From an uncultured beta proteobacterium (GTDB lineage: Bacteria > Pseudomonadota > Gammaproteobacteria > Burkholderiales > Burkholderiaceae_C): a DNA stretch of 64,000 bases. The position numbers were made by a program, and so were the translations under genes. Below are positions 29,368 through 39,998 of this stretch, in pieces (positions within the stretch are counted from its first letter, which is position 1; the number at the start of each line of letters is the position of its first letter). Under the pieces are notes generated by a model. The model searched no databases. It worked only from the letters and a program-made list of their open reading frames with translations, and was not told the DNA's origin. The stretch is from the NCBI GenBank assembly GCA_903920695.1, contig CAIXNB010000050.1, positions 1-64,000 on the forward strand. The letters run 5' to 3'.

Positions 29368-30444
29368 TCAATGCGGGAAAGGCCAAAGACGCAGTTTTTG
29401 CTTGCCGATGGACCACAACTTGGCCAGGCCGTGCGGTTCGACGATCAGGAACCAGACGATCAGGGCGCCGAAGATGATCAATTCGGCGTGCGAGGTGACG
29501 GCCGTTGAAACCTGGACACCGGCCAGTGAACCGAGCAGGGGCAGGAACTGGTTCAGGGCAATCGGCAAGACGACGATGAAGGCGGCACCGAAAAAACTGC
29601 CCATGATGGAGCCCATGCCGCCGATGATGACCATGAACAGCAACTTGAACGAGAGGTCAACCGAGAATGCGGCCGGCTCCCAGGCGCTCAGGTAGACAAA
29701 GCCCCACAGCGCGCCAGCGACGCCGACGATGAAGGAACTGACGGCAAAGGCGCTGAGCTTGGCGTACATCGGGCGGATGCCGATCACGGCGGCAGCCACG
29801 TCCATGTCGCGGATCGCCATCCACTCGCGCCCGATGGCTGAGCGCACCAGGTTCTTGCACAACAGCGCCAGCACCACCAGAATCGTCAGGCAAAACAGGT
29901 ATTTGGAGAGCGGGGAATCGATCGGCAGACCGAATACCTGCAGGCCCGTGACCGAGACCGAACCCGACGTGGAATCGTTGGTAAACCACTTGATGCGCAG
30001 AAACATCCAGTCGCTGAAGAACTGCGCCGCCAGTGTCGCCACCGCCAGGTACAGACCTTTGACACGCAGGCTGGGCAGACCAAACAGAATGCCGAAAGCG
30101 CTGGAGCACAGGCCGCCCAGAATCAGCGCCGGGATCAGCGGCATGCCGGGGATGCGCACAAAGAAGTTGAAGGCGGCATAGGCGCCGACCGCCATGAAGG
30201 CGCCCGAACCGAGCGAGATCTGTCCGCAATAGCCAACCAGGATGTTCACGCCCAGAGCGGCCAGCGCCATGATCAGGAACGGAATGAAGATGGCGCGGTA
30301 CATGTAACCGCTGGTCAGCAGGGGCACTACGATGTAGGCGGCTGCAATCAGCAGCAGCACAGCCCAGCGGTCCTGCGCAATCGGGAAGATCTGCTGGTCA
30401 GCGCGATAAGTGGTCTTGAACTGGCCGTTTTCTCTGTAGAACAT
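29368..30444 (-). CDS. ABC transporter permease (LivM-like)
   Basis: hydrophobic; 'ALGVNILVGYCGQISLGSGAFMAVGAYAAF'. Confidence 0.9.
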   Translation of the reverse strand: MFYRENGQFKTTYRADQQIFPIAQDRWAVLLLIAAAYIVVPLLTSGYMYRAIFIPFLIMALAALGVNILVGYCGQISLGSGAFMAVGAYAAFNFFVRIPGMPLIPALILGGLCSSAFGILFGLPSLRVKGLYLAVATLAAQFFSDWMFLRIKWFTNDSTSGSVSVTGLQVFGLPIDSPLSKYLFCLTILVVLALLCKNLVRSAIGREWMAIRDMDVAAAVIGIRPMYAKLSAFAVSSFIVGVAGALWGFVYLSAWEPAAFSVDLSFKLLFMVIIGGMGSIMGSFFGAAFIVVLPIALNQFLPLLGSLAGVQVSTAVTSHAELIIFGALIVWFLIVEPHGLAKLWSIGKQKLRLWPFPH

Positions 30445-30467
30445 GATGTTTCTTTTCTTGGTTGCGG

Positions 30468-31403
30468 TCAGACACGATCAATAATCTTCTCGCCGAACAA
30501 ACCTTGCGGCCGGAACAGCAGGAATACGAGGGCCAGCACATAGGCAAACCAGATTTCGATACCACCGCCGACGTAGGGACCGAGGAAAACCTCCGACAGT
30601 TTTTCCCCGACGCCGATGATGAGACCGCCCAGAATAGCGCCGGGCACGGAGGTCAGACCACCCAGGATCACGACCGGCAGGGCGCGCATGGCGACCGTGG
30701 TGAGTGAAAACTGCACGCCCAGTTTGCTGCCCCAGATCATGCCGGCCACCAAGGCCACGACGCCAGCCACGCACCAGACGATGACCCAGATGCGGTTAAG
30801 TGGGATGCCGATCGACTGCGCCGCCTGGTGGTCATCGGCCACTGCGCGCAGGGCGCGACCGGTTGCCGTCTTCTGGAAGAATACGCTGAGCAGCGTTACC
30901 AACACGGCGGCAATCAGCGCGGCATAAAGGTCTTCCTTGTTGATCAGGATGCCGCCCTCGAACACGCTTTCGAACGCCATGATCGGGTCTTTCGGCATGC
31001 CGATATCGATCTTGTAGATGTCGCTACCGAAAATAGTCTGGCCGATGCCGTCCAGGAAGTAGCTGATGCCCAGCGTGGCCATGAGCAGCGTGGTGGCTTC
31101 CTGATTCACGAGATGGCGCAAGGCGAGGCGTTCGATCAGCCACGCCACCACAAACATGATTGCGCCGGCGATGATGAAGGCCGCCAAGTTGGACAGCACG
31201 GGGTTGTTGATGCCGGTCCATGCCGGTATCCACTCGGAAAAGCGGGCCATGGCCAGTGCTGCGAATAGCACCATGGCGCCCTGCGCAAAGTTGAACACGC
31301 CAGACGCCTTGTAAATCAGTACAAAGCCCAGCGCCACCAGCGAATAGAGCATGCCGACCATCAGGCCGCCAAGCAGTGTTTCCAGAAAAGAGGCAATCGT
31401 CAT
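30468..31403 (-). CDS. ABC transporter permease (LivH-like)
   Basis: 'LLGGLMVGMLYSLVALGFVLIYKASGVFNFAQGAMVLFAA'; internal start at 31403. Confidence 0.9.
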   Translation of the reverse strand: MTIASFLETLLGGLMVGMLYSLVALGFVLIYKASGVFNFAQGAMVLFAALAMARFSEWIPAWTGINNPVLSNLAAFIIAGAIMFVVAWLIERLALRHLVNQEATTLLMATLGISYFLDGIGQTIFGSDIYKIDIGMPKDPIMAFESVFEGGILINKEDLYAALIAAVLVTLLSVFFQKTATGRALRAVADDHQAAQSIGIPLNRIWVIVWCVAGVVALVAGMIWGSKLGVQFSLTTVAMRALPVVILGGLTSVPGAILGGLIIGVGEKLSEVFLGPYVGGGIEIWFAYVLALVFLLFRPQGLFGEKIIDRV

Positions 31404-31420
31404 TATTTTTCTCCGCGGCT

Positions 31421-32251
31421 TCAGTGGTCCGTGCCCAGATAGGCGCTGATCACTTCTTCGTTGTTGCGTACTTCGTCGGGGGTGCCGTCGCCGATCTTCT
31501 TGCCGTAGTCGAGCACGACGACACGGTCGGAAATGTCCATGACCACGCCCATGTCGTGTTCGATCAGGACCACGGTGGTACCGAACTCCTCGTTGACATC
31601 GAGCACAAAGCGGCACATGTCCTGCTTTTCTTCGACATTCATGCCGGCCATCGGCTCGTCGAGCAGCAAGACCTGCGGCTCCATCGCCAGGGCGCGGCCC
31701 AGGTCAACGCGCTTTTGCAGGCCGTAGGGCAACTGGCCGACCGGCGTCTTGCGATAAGCCTGGATTTCCAGGAAGTCGATGATGAGTTCGACCTTCTCGC
31801 GGTGCATTTCCTCTTCGCGCTGCGCCGGCCCGATGCGCAGGGCCTGCATCAGCAGATTGCTCTTGATCTTGAGGTTGCGCCCGGTCATGATGTTATCGAT
31901 CACGCTCATGCCTTTGAACAAGGCCAGGTTCTGGAACGTGCGACCAATGCCCATGACCGCCACTTGGTGGCTGTCCATGTGATTGAAGGTCTTGCCGCGG
32001 AAGGTGATGGCGCCCTGCTGCGGCGTGTAGACGCCGTTGATGCAGTTGAGCATCGAACTCTTGCCGGCGCCGTTCGGGCCAATGATGGCCCGAATCTCGT
32101 GCTCGCGCACGTTGAATGAAATATCGGTCAGCGCCTTGACGCCGCCGAAACTCAGGGAGATGTTCTTGACGTCAAGAATGACGTCGCCGATCTTCTTGGC
32201 CGCTTGGGCCGGTGCAGCCTCGCTCATGTTTGTTTCCTGCGTTGTTGTCAT
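31421..32251 (-). CDS. ABC transporter ATPase (LivG-like)
   Basis: 'IIGPNGAGKSSMLNCINGVYTPQQG'. Confidence 0.9.
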   Translation of the reverse strand: MTTTQETNMSEAAPAQAAKKIGDVILDVKNISLSFGGVKALTDISFNVREHEIRAIIGPNGAGKSSMLNCINGVYTPQQGAITFRGKTFNHMDSHQVAVMGIGRTFQNLALFKGMSVIDNIMTGRNLKIKSNLLMQALRIGPAQREEEMHREKVELIIDFLEIQAYRKTPVGQLPYGLQKRVDLGRALAMEPQVLLLDEPMAGMNVEEKQDMCRFVLDVNEEFGTTVVLIEHDMGVVMDISDRVVVLDYGKKIGDGTPDEVRNNEEVISAYLGTDH

Positions 32252-34194
32252 GCTGCCGCCTTGACCGGTGTGAAGGTTTTTGCATCGTCGATCCGCAGCG
32301 TGGCGCTGACGCTGCCGGTGCGGCCGTCCTCGAACTTGACCTGGGTTTCAATGAACTGCGTGGTCTTGCCACCGTACAGGGCGTCGATCAGGACGTCGTA
32401 TTTCTCCGCGATAAAGCCGCGGCGCACCTTGTTGGTCCGGGTCAGCTCGCCGTCATCGGCGTCGAGTTCCTTGTGCAGCACCAGGAAGCGGCTGACCTGC
32501 GAGCCGGCCAGCAGCAGGTCCACGCTCAGGTCGGCGTTGACCTTTTCCACGCATTCCTTGATCAGTTGATAGACCTCGGCCTTTTGCGCCAGATCGGTGT
32601 AGCCGGCATAGGGCAGATTGCGGCGCTCGGCCCAGTTGCCGACGGCGTCGAAATCGATATTGATCATGACGCAGACTTTTTCGCGTCCGTCACCGTAGGC
32701 CACTACTTCCTTGATATGCGGGAAGAACTTGAGTTTGTTCTCCACATACTTCGGCGCAAACATGGCGCCGTCATTGGCACCACCCCTGATCCGGCCCACG
32801 TCCTTGACGCGGTCGATGATTTTGAGGTGACCGTGCGCATCCAGAAAGCCGGCATCGCTGGTGTGGTACCAGCCGTCGGCGCTCAGTACCTCGGCCGTGG
32901 CGGCCGGGTTCTTAAAGTATTCCTTGAGCAGGCCCGGCGACTTGACCAGGATCTCGCCGTCGTCGGCGACCTTGATTTCAACGCCGGGGCAGGGCACGCC
33001 GACGGTGTCGGCGCGCGCTTCGTTGTCGGGTTGCAGGCAGACAAACACGGCAGTCTCGGTCGAGCCGTAGAGCTGCTTGAGGTTGATGCCGATGGAGCGA
33101 TAGAAACTGAACAGGTCCGGGCCGATCGCTTCGCCGGCGGTATAGGCAACGCGCACGCGGCTCATGCCGAGGTTGTTGCGCAAGGGGCCATAGACCAGGA
33201 AATTGCCGAGCCCGTAAATCAGGGCGTCGGTGAAACCGAGCGATTTGCCGTCCATCTTGTTCGGGCCGACGCGTTGTGCCACCGACATGAAGTAGTGGAA
33301 CATGCGCCGTTTGATGGCGCCGGCATCTTCCATGCGGATCATCACGCTGGTGAGCAGGCCTTCGAACACGCGTGGCGGGGCAAAGTAGTAGGTTGGGCCG
33401 ACTTCCTTGAGGTCGATCGTGACGGTGGCCGCCGACTCCGGGCAGTTCACAACGTAGCCGCAGGCCAGCCACTGCGCGTAGCTGAAGATGTTCTGGCCAA
33501 TCCAGGCCGGTGGCAGGTAGGCCAGCACTTCTTCGGTGTGGGTCAGCTTGTCGAAATCGGCGCCGGCTTTGGCCCGGTTGAGCAGCGAGTTGTGGGTGTG
33601 CACCACACCCTTGGGGTTGCCCGTGGTGCCGGAGGTGAAGAACATGGCGCCGACATCGGAGGCCTGGATCTGGTCGACCGCGGTCTTGAAAAAGTCGGGA
33701 TGCGCTGCTGCGTAGCTTTGGCCGCTGGTGATCAATTCGTCAAGGGCGGCCAGTCCGGTTTCGGCATAGTTGCGCAGTCCGCGTGGATCGTCGAAGTAGA
33801 TGTTGCTCAGTTGCGGGCACTCGTCGCGGATTTCGAGCAGTTTGTCGACCTGCTCTTGGTCTTCGGCGAAGGCAAATCGCACTTCTGCGTTGTTGATCGG
33901 GAACACACATTCGGGCGCTGCCGCATCCTGGTACAGTGGAATCGGCACCGCGCCAATCGACTGCACGGCCAGCATGGTGGCGTACAGGCGCGGGCGGTTG
34001 GCTCCGATCACGATCATGTGCTCGCCTCGGCGCAGGCCGGCTTGGTGCAGGCCGCAGGCCAACTGCTCCACCAGCGCGGCCAGGTCAGCCCACGAAAGCG
34101 CTTGCCAGATGCCGTATTCTTTTTCACGCATGGCGGGCTCGGTCGGCCGCTGTGTCGCGTGATTCAGAAGAAGTCGAGGAAATGTGGTCTGCAT
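32248..34194 (-). CDS. AMP-dependent long-chain acyl-CoA synthetase-like protein
   Basis: 'MFFTSGTTGNPKGVVHTHNSLL', 'LYGSTETAVFVCLQ', 'GWYHTSDAGFLDAHGHLKIIDR'. Confidence 0.9.
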   Translation of the reverse strand: MQTTFPRLLLNHATQRPTEPAMREKEYGIWQALSWADLAALVEQLACGLHQAGLRRGEHMIVIGANRPRLYATMLAVQSIGAVPIPLYQDAAAPECVFPINNAEVRFAFAEDQEQVDKLLEIRDECPQLSNIYFDDPRGLRNYAETGLAALDELITSGQSYAAAHPDFFKTAVDQIQASDVGAMFFTSGTTGNPKGVVHTHNSLLNRAKAGADFDKLTHTEEVLAYLPPAWIGQNIFSYAQWLACGYVVNCPESAATVTIDLKEVGPTYYFAPPRVFEGLLTSVMIRMEDAGAIKRRMFHYFMSVAQRVGPNKMDGKSLGFTDALIYGLGNFLVYGPLRNNLGMSRVRVAYTAGEAIGPDLFSFYRSIGINLKQLYGSTETAVFVCLQPDNEARADTVGVPCPGVEIKVADDGEILVKSPGLLKEYFKNPAATAEVLSADGWYHTSDAGFLDAHGHLKIIDRVKDVGRIRGGANDGAMFAPKYVENKLKFFPHIKEVVAYGDGREKVCVMINIDFDAVGNWAERRNLPYAGYTDLAQKAEVYQLIKECVEKVNADLSVDLLLAGSQVSRFLVLHKELDADDGELTRTNKVRRGFIAEKYDVLIDALYGGKTTQFIETQVKFEDGRTGSVSATLRIDDAKTFTPVKAAA

Positions 34195-34412
34195 CCCGGT
34201 ACCCTGTCTTCAAACTATTGAACTTATTTGGCAGATTCGTGGGTCTGCCCTGAATTGACGATCAGCAGCCTGAGTCCTGGTGGTGCAGCTGCTGGAATAG
34301 GGTGAATAATAGAACTTCATTTGACGTCAGGTTGTCGTTTGGACGACAATCAATGCATTTCTTGGTAGGTGTTTTCCCTGCATCCCTGACCAAACTCTGG
34401 AACGCCAATTCG

Positions 34413-35138
34413 ATGAGTTATGACAAGTCTTTGCACCAGCGTCGACGCACCTTGACGACGGCCGAGCTTGATGCGATTCCGTGGATTCGCGTCCTGACGC
34501 CGCCTGAACGCGAGCGTGCCGTGGATGATCTGAAGATCACGGAAGCCAGTCCCGGCGAATACGTGTGCCGCACCGGGCGCCCTGTGACCTACTGGTTTGG
34601 CGTGGTCGATGGCCTGCTCAAGATGAGTACAGAAAACGCCGAAGGCCGGACCATGACCTACGTTGGCATGCCGCCCGGGGGTTGGTTTGGCGAGGGCACG
34701 GCCTTGAAGCGCGAGACCTATCGCTACAACATCCAGGCCTTGCGCACCAGCCGCGTGGCGGGTCTGCACGTTGAAACTTTTCATTGGCTGCTTGATCACT
34801 CGATCGGCTTCAATCGCTTCATCATGAACCAGCTCAATGAGCGCCTGGGCCAGTTCATTGCCGCACGTGAAATCGACCGCATGAACAATCCCGATGTCCG
34901 GGTTGCCCTCAGTCTGGCCGCGCTCTTCAATCCGGTTCTTTATCCGGGGGTGGGTGAGGTGCTGCGCATCACGCAACAGGAACTGGCTTACCTGGTCGGG
35001 CTGTCGCGTCAGCGTGTGAATGAAGCCCTGACGGCGCTTGCAGCGCAGGGCGTGATCCGGGTCGAATACGGTGGCCTGCGGGTTTTGAACCTGCAGGCGC
35101 TGCGCGCCGCCGTGTTCACGATCCGCCCCATTGTCTAA
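34413..35138 (+). CDS. Crp/Fnr-family transcriptional regulator
   Basis: cyclic-nucleotide-binding-like N-term and C-terminal HTH '[24 protein letters not shown]'. Confidence 0.85.
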   Translation: MSYDKSLHQRRRTLTTAELDAIPWIRVLTPPERERAVDDLKITEASPGEYVCRTGRPVTYWFGVVDGLLKMSTENAEGRTMTYVGMPPGGWFGEGTALKRETYRYNIQALRTSRVAGLHVETFHWLLDHSIGFNRFIMNQLNERLGQFIAAREIDRMNNPDVRVALSLAALFNPVLYPGVGEVLRITQQELAYLVGLSRQRVNEALTALAAQGVIRVEYGGLRVLNLQALRAAVFTIRPIV

Positions 35139-35191
35139 TTCCGGTCTGCCGGTTATCGTTGCGTCAGAACCCAAATGAAAAGGAGACTCTG

Positions 35192-36193
35192 ATGACAACA
35201 AACCTGCCGCCGCTGCGCCGTCTGATCCTTATCGTGCTGGCGGGCATGGCAATCACAAGCCCGACATGGGGCGAGACCGCCTGGCCAGTCAAACCGGTCA
35301 GGATCGTCGTGCCGTTTGCACCGGGTGGCACAACCGACATCCTGGCGCGCGCCATTGCACCCGAACTGTCAAAAGCATTTGGCCAGCCTTTTGTGATCGA
35401 CAACCGTGCCGGGGCTGGCGGCAATCTGGGCGCCGATATCGTCGCCAAGGCGCCTGCAGATGGCTACACGCTGTTGATGGGGACCGTGGGTACCCACGGC
35501 ATCAACAAGTCGCTCTACAGCCGCCTGCCCTACGATCCGCAAAAGGACTTTGCCCCGATCACAATGGTCGCCGGCGTGCCGAATGTGATGGAGATGAATG
35601 CCGACAAGGCCAAGGCGCTGCGCATCAACAGCGTGCTCGACTTCATTGCCTACGCCAAAGCGCATCCAGGCGAGCTCAACATGGCTTCCAGTGGCAACGG
35701 CACCTCCATCCATCTGGCCGGAGAGCTGTTCAAATCCATGACCGGCATCTTCATGACGCACATCCCGTACACCGGCTCCGGACCGGCCATGATGGGTATG
35801 CTGTCGGGCGTGGTCGATGTGATGTTTGACAACCTGCCGTCCTCAATGGCTCAGATCAAGGCTGGCAAGCTCAAGGCCTTTGCCGTCACCAGTTCCCAGC
35901 GCTCGGCGGCCCTGCCGGATCTGCCGACGGTGGAAGAAGCAGGCAAGCTCAAAGGCTTTGAAGCCAGCAGCTGGTTTGGTTTGTTGGCGCCGGCCGGCAC
36001 GCCAGCCGATGTGGTTCTGCGCTTGCAGCAGGAAGCCGCCAAGGCACTCAAGACGCCGGCGATGAAGGAAAAACTGTTGGCCCAGGGCGCCATCCCGAGT
36101 GGCAATACACCGCAGGAATTCGCCGCCCTGATCGATGCTGAAATCAAGAAGTGGGCGCCGGTGGTGAAGGCGTCCGGTGCCAAGGTCGACTGA
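35192..36193 (+). CDS. TctC/Bug-family solute-binding protein
   Basis: '[48 protein letters not shown]'. Confidence 0.92.
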   Translation: MTTNLPPLRRLILIVLAGMAITSPTWGETAWPVKPVRIVVPFAPGGTTDILARAIAPELSKAFGQPFVIDNRAGAGGNLGADIVAKAPADGYTLLMGTVGTHGINKSLYSRLPYDPQKDFAPITMVAGVPNVMEMNADKAKALRINSVLDFIAYAKAHPGELNMASSGNGTSIHLAGELFKSMTGIFMTHIPYTGSGPAMMGMLSGVVDVMFDNLPSSMAQIKAGKLKAFAVTSSQRSAALPDLPTVEEAGKLKGFEASSWFGLLAPAGTPADVVLRLQQEAAKALKTPAMKEKLLAQGAIPSGNTPQEFAALIDAEIKKWAPVVKASGAKVD

Positions 36194-36206
36194 GTAGCCG
36201 TCGGCG

Positions 36207-36551
36207 TCAGACACCCCAGACGATTTCGTGCCCGGTCTTTTCGCAGCGCTGCAGCATGGTGATAAAGGGCAGGGTGCGCTGGCGCAGAGAGATCGCCTCA
36301 AAGCGCGGTACGGCTTCGTTGCGCGCCAGGGCTACCGCCTTGGCGGCGGCCTGCTCTGCTTCTTCGTTGACAACGGCGGCTTCCAGTGCCACTACTGCGG
36401 CGGCCATCTGCTGCGGCAGGATGATGCCTTTGGCCGTGCTGCCTTCGGTGTCGTCGGGCGCCACTTTGCCAATGATCTCCAGCACGCGCCGCCCGTTGGG
36501 CTGCAACATGATGAGATCACCGGTGTTTTTTGATTTGAATTTGTAGAGCAT
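36207..36551 (-). CDS. DUF1840-like protein
   Basis: 'MLYKFKSKNTGDLIMLQPNGRRVLEIIGK'. Confidence 0.65.
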   Translation of the reverse strand: MLYKFKSKNTGDLIMLQPNGRRVLEIIGKVAPDDTEGSTAKGIILPQQMAAAVVALEAAVVNEEAEQAAAKAVALARNEAVPRFEAISLRQRTLPFITMLQRCEKTGHEIVWGV

Positions 36552-36577
36552 AGGACCGCATCGTAAACTGAACCGCC

Positions 36578-37660
36578 ATGCGAACCGTCCGTCTTCTTGT
36601 CTGCCTGATTGCGTCGACCTTGCTCTGCGCTTGTGCCGAGGCGCCGTATTACCTGCAATCGGTTGGGGGTCACCTGCAGGTGCTGCACTCGGCGCGTCCG
36701 ATTGAGCAGTGGCTGGCCGACGAGAACACGCCGGCCGCATTGAAGCAGCGTCTGGTGCTGGCGCAGCGCATGCGCAGCTTTGCCGTGACTGAGCTCGGCT
36801 TGCCCGACAACGCCAGTTACCACCGCTATGCTGATTTGCAACGCCCCTTTGTGGTCTGGAATGTGGTGGCCGCGCCTGAATTTTCATTGACCGTCAAGCC
36901 CTCGTGTTTCCCGGTGGCCGGTTGTGTCGCTTACCGGGGCTATTTTGATCAGGCTGAAGCCCGCGCGCAGGGTCGGGCATTGCAGGATGAGGGGTTGGAG
37001 GTCAGTGTTTATGGCGTACCGGCTTACTCCACGCTGGGCTGGTCGAACTGGGTCGGGGGTGATCCGTTGCTCAACACCTTTGCTCGCTACCCGGAAGGCG
37101 AGTTGGCGCGCATGATCTTTCACGAACTGGCGCATCAGGTGCTGTACGTCAAGGATGACACCCTGTTCAATGAATCGTTTGCGACCGCAGTGGAGCGTCT
37201 GGGCGGCGAGCGCTGGCTCGCGGCGCAGGGTTCGCCCGAGAGCCGGCGCGAATACGCGGCGTTTGACGCCCGGCGCAGGCAGTTTCGGGAATTGTCACTG
37301 GCCACGCGCCAGCGCCTGACAGGCATTTACCGGCAGAACGAGCTGGCCGCCATGGACCGGCCGACCCTGCTGGCAATGAAAAGTCAAACGATGCGGGTTT
37401 TTCGTGCAGACTATGCCAGTCTGAAAGCTGGCTGGGGCGGTTACGCGGGCTATGACGTCTGGGTTGCGAGCGCGAACAATGCGAGCTTCGGCATCCAGGC
37501 CGCCTACGATGAACTGGTGCCGGCTTTCGAGGCCGTGTTCGAGCGGGAGGGGCAGGACTGGCAGCGGTTTTATGATGCAGTCAGACGTCTGGCGCAACAA
37601 CCAGGTTCGCAGCGGATTGAGTTTTTGAAGCAACTAGCAAGGGAGCATTCAAGTGGCTGA
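36578..37660 (+). CDS. predicted aminopeptidase (zinc metallopeptidase, HExxH)
   Basis: 'MIFHELAHQVLYVKDDTLFNESFATAVERLG'. Confidence 0.8.
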   Translation: MRTVRLLVCLIASTLLCACAEAPYYLQSVGGHLQVLHSARPIEQWLADENTPAALKQRLVLAQRMRSFAVTELGLPDNASYHRYADLQRPFVVWNVVAAPEFSLTVKPSCFPVAGCVAYRGYFDQAEARAQGRALQDEGLEVSVYGVPAYSTLGWSNWVGGDPLLNTFARYPEGELARMIFHELAHQVLYVKDDTLFNESFATAVERLGGERWLAAQGSPESRREYAAFDARRRQFRELSLATRQRLTGIYRQNELAAMDRPTLLAMKSQTMRVFRADYASLKAGWGGYAGYDVWVASANNASFGIQAAYDELVPAFEAVFEREGQDWQRFYDAVRRLAQQPGSQRIEFLKQLAREHSSG

Positions 37661-37979
37661 TCTTCACATCCTGCGCGAACACGCGCTCGGTTTGCACGCA
37701 GCGCGCAAACTGGCCTTCACCTGGGCCGAACATGTGGAAAAAGAATTCGGCATGGTCTGCACCTACGAAGAAGGCAAGCTTGAGGATGAAGTTTGTTTTA
37801 CCCGGGCCGGTGTCGACGGCACGCTGACCGTCACGCGCGACCATTTCGAACTCAAGGCGAAACTCGGTTTCTTGGTGGGCGCCTTCAAGGGCCGCATTGA
37901 GAGCGAGATCGTGCGCAATCTCGATGAATTGCTCGCGGTCAAGCCGGTCGCGAGAAAGCACACGGCCATGAAGAAATGA
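37653..37979 (+). CDS. polyhydroxyalkanoic acid system family protein
   Basis: 'HALGLHAARKLAFTWAEHVEKEFGMVCTYEEGKLEDEVCFTRAGVDGTLTVTRDHFELKAKLGFLVGAFKGRIESEI'. Confidence 0.75.
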   Translation: MADLHILREHALGLHAARKLAFTWAEHVEKEFGMVCTYEEGKLEDEVCFTRAGVDGTLTVTRDHFELKAKLGFLVGAFKGRIESEIVRNLDELLAVKPVARKHTAMKK

Positions 37980-37998
37980 GCGTCGGGGCGCCCCGGGC

Positions 37999-38253
37999 TC
38001 AGCTCTGCGATTCGATCAAATCGATGTACTGCTGCATGGCCTCATTGCTGGCCGTGCCTTTCAGATTGTTCCAGGCGTCCCATTTGGCACGCCCCACCAT
38101 GTCGCCAAAGCCGGGCTTCTTCTCGGTGTTGTCGCCAGTGCTCGCCTGCTTGTACAGGGCGTAGATCTTGAGTAGCGTGGCGTTGTCAGGGCGCTCCGTT
38201 AAGTTCTTCGAACTGGCCACGGCGGCCTCGAATTTTGCTTTCAGATTCGACAT
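37999..38253 (-). CDS. acyl-CoA-binding protein
   Basis: 'LKIYALYKQASTGDNTEKKPGFGDMVGRAKWDAWNNLKG' ACBP motif. Confidence 0.92.
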   Translation of the reverse strand: MSNLKAKFEAAVASSKNLTERPDNATLLKIYALYKQASTGDNTEKKPGFGDMVGRAKWDAWNNLKGTASNEAMQQYIDLIESQS

Positions 38254-38389
38254 AGTTGTCTCCCGATAAGTTAAACACCCCCCTATTGGGGTATTTGCCC
38301 ATTATCTTAAGCGCGGTTTTCGCTTGACAATACGCAAGGTTTCCTGGCGTTGAATTTTTGATGCCAATTTTTCTGAATCTGGAGTTTCC

Positions 38390-39943
38390 ATGGTTACCCG
38401 AATCGTCAGCAAAGAAGTTACCAATCAGACCGGAAGGGTGGTGCGTCGCGCCGCCAAAGTGGTGCAAAAAAATGTGACGAATGCGGTCAACGGCACGCTG
38501 GGGATTACCGGTGAGCGCATGACCAAGGTTGATACCGCATGGTTGCGCATGGACTCCCCTAGCAATCTGATGATGATTGTCGGTGTCTGGATCCTCAAAC
38601 CCGGCGTCAGCTACCAGGCCTTGTGTGAACGCCTCAAGGAGCGCTTTCTCAGGTACCCGCGTTTCGGGCAGTATGTGCAGCAGGACGCAGCAGGCGCCAC
38701 CTGGGTCAAAGACCCGGACTTCCAGATTCAGCGGCACGTGGTGTGCGAGACACTGCCGGTGTCGAAGGCGGGTAAGGAGCAGCAGGCACTGCAGGCGCGG
38801 GTGGCTGAACTGGCTGTAACGCCACTCGACATGAAGCATCCGTTATGGCAGTTCCATCTGGTCGAGCACTACCAGGGTGGTTCGGCGGTGCTGGTGCGGA
38901 TTCATCATTGCATTGCTGACGGGATCGCATTGATCTCGGTAACGCAGTCGACGTTCGATGGTGGAAGCGAACCGCCGCTGCGCAAAGACAAGGCCCTGCA
39001 CCATGGTGGAATCGAAGGCGCTGAGGAATGGATTGCCGATAGCCTGGTCAAGCCGTTTACCGATGTTGCGGTGAAGGCACTAGGCGCCGCCGGTGATGGT
39101 GCGGTCAACGCGATGGAAATGATGATCGAGCCGCAAAAAGGAGTCGAGAAAGGTCTTTCGGGCTCGCTTGACCTGGCCAAGATGGCTTACCAGGTGCTGC
39201 GTGACGGTGCCGCGCTGGCGCTCATGTCCGATGACTCGCCAACCCGCCTCAAAGGCACACCAGGTGCGCGCAAACGTGTCGCTTGGTGTCAGCCGATTCC
39301 GTTGGACGAGGTCAAGGCCGTCGGCAAGGCCTTGAACTGCTCGATCAATGATGTTTTGCTTAGCTGTGTTGCCGGCGCCCTTGGCGCCTACCTGAAGCAA
39401 TTTGGCGACGATGTCGCGGGCAAGGAGATCCGGGCCATGGTGCCGGTCAACCTGCGTGCGCTGGAAGACGCCTACAAACTGGGTAACCGCTTTGGCCTGG
39501 CGCCCGTCGTGTTGCCGATTGGTATCGAGAATCCACTCGAGCGGGTGTACGAGGTGCGCCGGCGCATGAACGATTTGAAAGGCAGCATGCAGCCCTTGCT
39601 GGCTTTCGGGCTGCTGGCGGTGGCGGGGCTGTTGATCAAGCCGGCGCAGGACGCCATGCTCGGCCTGTTCTCCAAGAAGACCACGGCTGTCATGACCAAT
39701 GTGCCCGGGCCGCGCGAAAAGCTGAAATTATGCGGCTCCACGCTGGAACAAAGTCTGTTCTGGGTGCCGCAATCGGGCACCGTCGGGCTGGGCGTTTCGA
39801 TTCTGAGCTACGGTGGTGGCGTGCAGTTCGGGGTTATCAGCGACGCCACCTTGTGCCCTGAGCCACAGAAGATCATCGATCAATTCGAGCCGGAATTTGC
39901 CAAGCTTTCCATGCTGACCCTGATGTTGCCCTGGGGTGAATGA
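38390..39943 (+). CDS. wax ester synthase/diacylglycerol acyltransferase (WS/DGAT)
   Basis: HHCIADG (HHxxxDG), HPLWQFHLVE (PLW), INDVLLSCVAGAL (ND), TNVPGP motifs. Confidence 0.93.
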   Translation: MVTRIVSKEVTNQTGRVVRRAAKVVQKNVTNAVNGTLGITGERMTKVDTAWLRMDSPSNLMMIVGVWILKPGVSYQALCERLKERFLRYPRFGQYVQQDAAGATWVKDPDFQIQRHVVCETLPVSKAGKEQQALQARVAELAVTPLDMKHPLWQFHLVEHYQGGSAVLVRIHHCIADGIALISVTQSTFDGGSEPPLRKDKALHHGGIEGAEEWIADSLVKPFTDVAVKALGAAGDGAVNAMEMMIEPQKGVEKGLSGSLDLAKMAYQVLRDGAALALMSDDSPTRLKGTPGARKRVAWCQPIPLDEVKAVGKALNCSINDVLLSCVAGALGAYLKQFGDDVAGKEIRAMVPVNLRALEDAYKLGNRFGLAPVVLPIGIENPLERVYEVRRRMNDLKGSMQPLLAFGLLAVAGLLIKPAQDAMLGLFSKKTTAVMTNVPGPREKLKLCGSTLEQSLFWVPQSGTVGLGVSILSYGGGVQFGVISDATLCPEPQKIIDQFEPEFAKLSMLTLMLPWGE

Positions 39944-39956
39944 GGACTACGGTCGG

Positions 39957-39988
39957 CGCTGAGCAGCGGCGGGCGCCGCTGCTCAGCG
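39957..39988. terminator. long hairpin between convergent genes, possible bidirectional terminator
   Basis: CGCTGAGCAGCGGCG-GG-CGCCGCTGCTCAGCG, 15-bp stem, no T-tract. Confidence 0.5.
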
Positions 39989-39998
39989 TGCAGCCAGG

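Noticed and set aside
32212-34221. 669-aa plus-strand ORF opposite the acyl-CoA synthetase
   Set aside because: Shadow ORF from high-GC codon bias; the minus-strand gene has clear AMP-binding motifs.
18775-36193. Two TctC proteins as a novel transport system
   Set aside because: Solo Bug-family binding proteins are abundant in Burkholderiales; ordinary.
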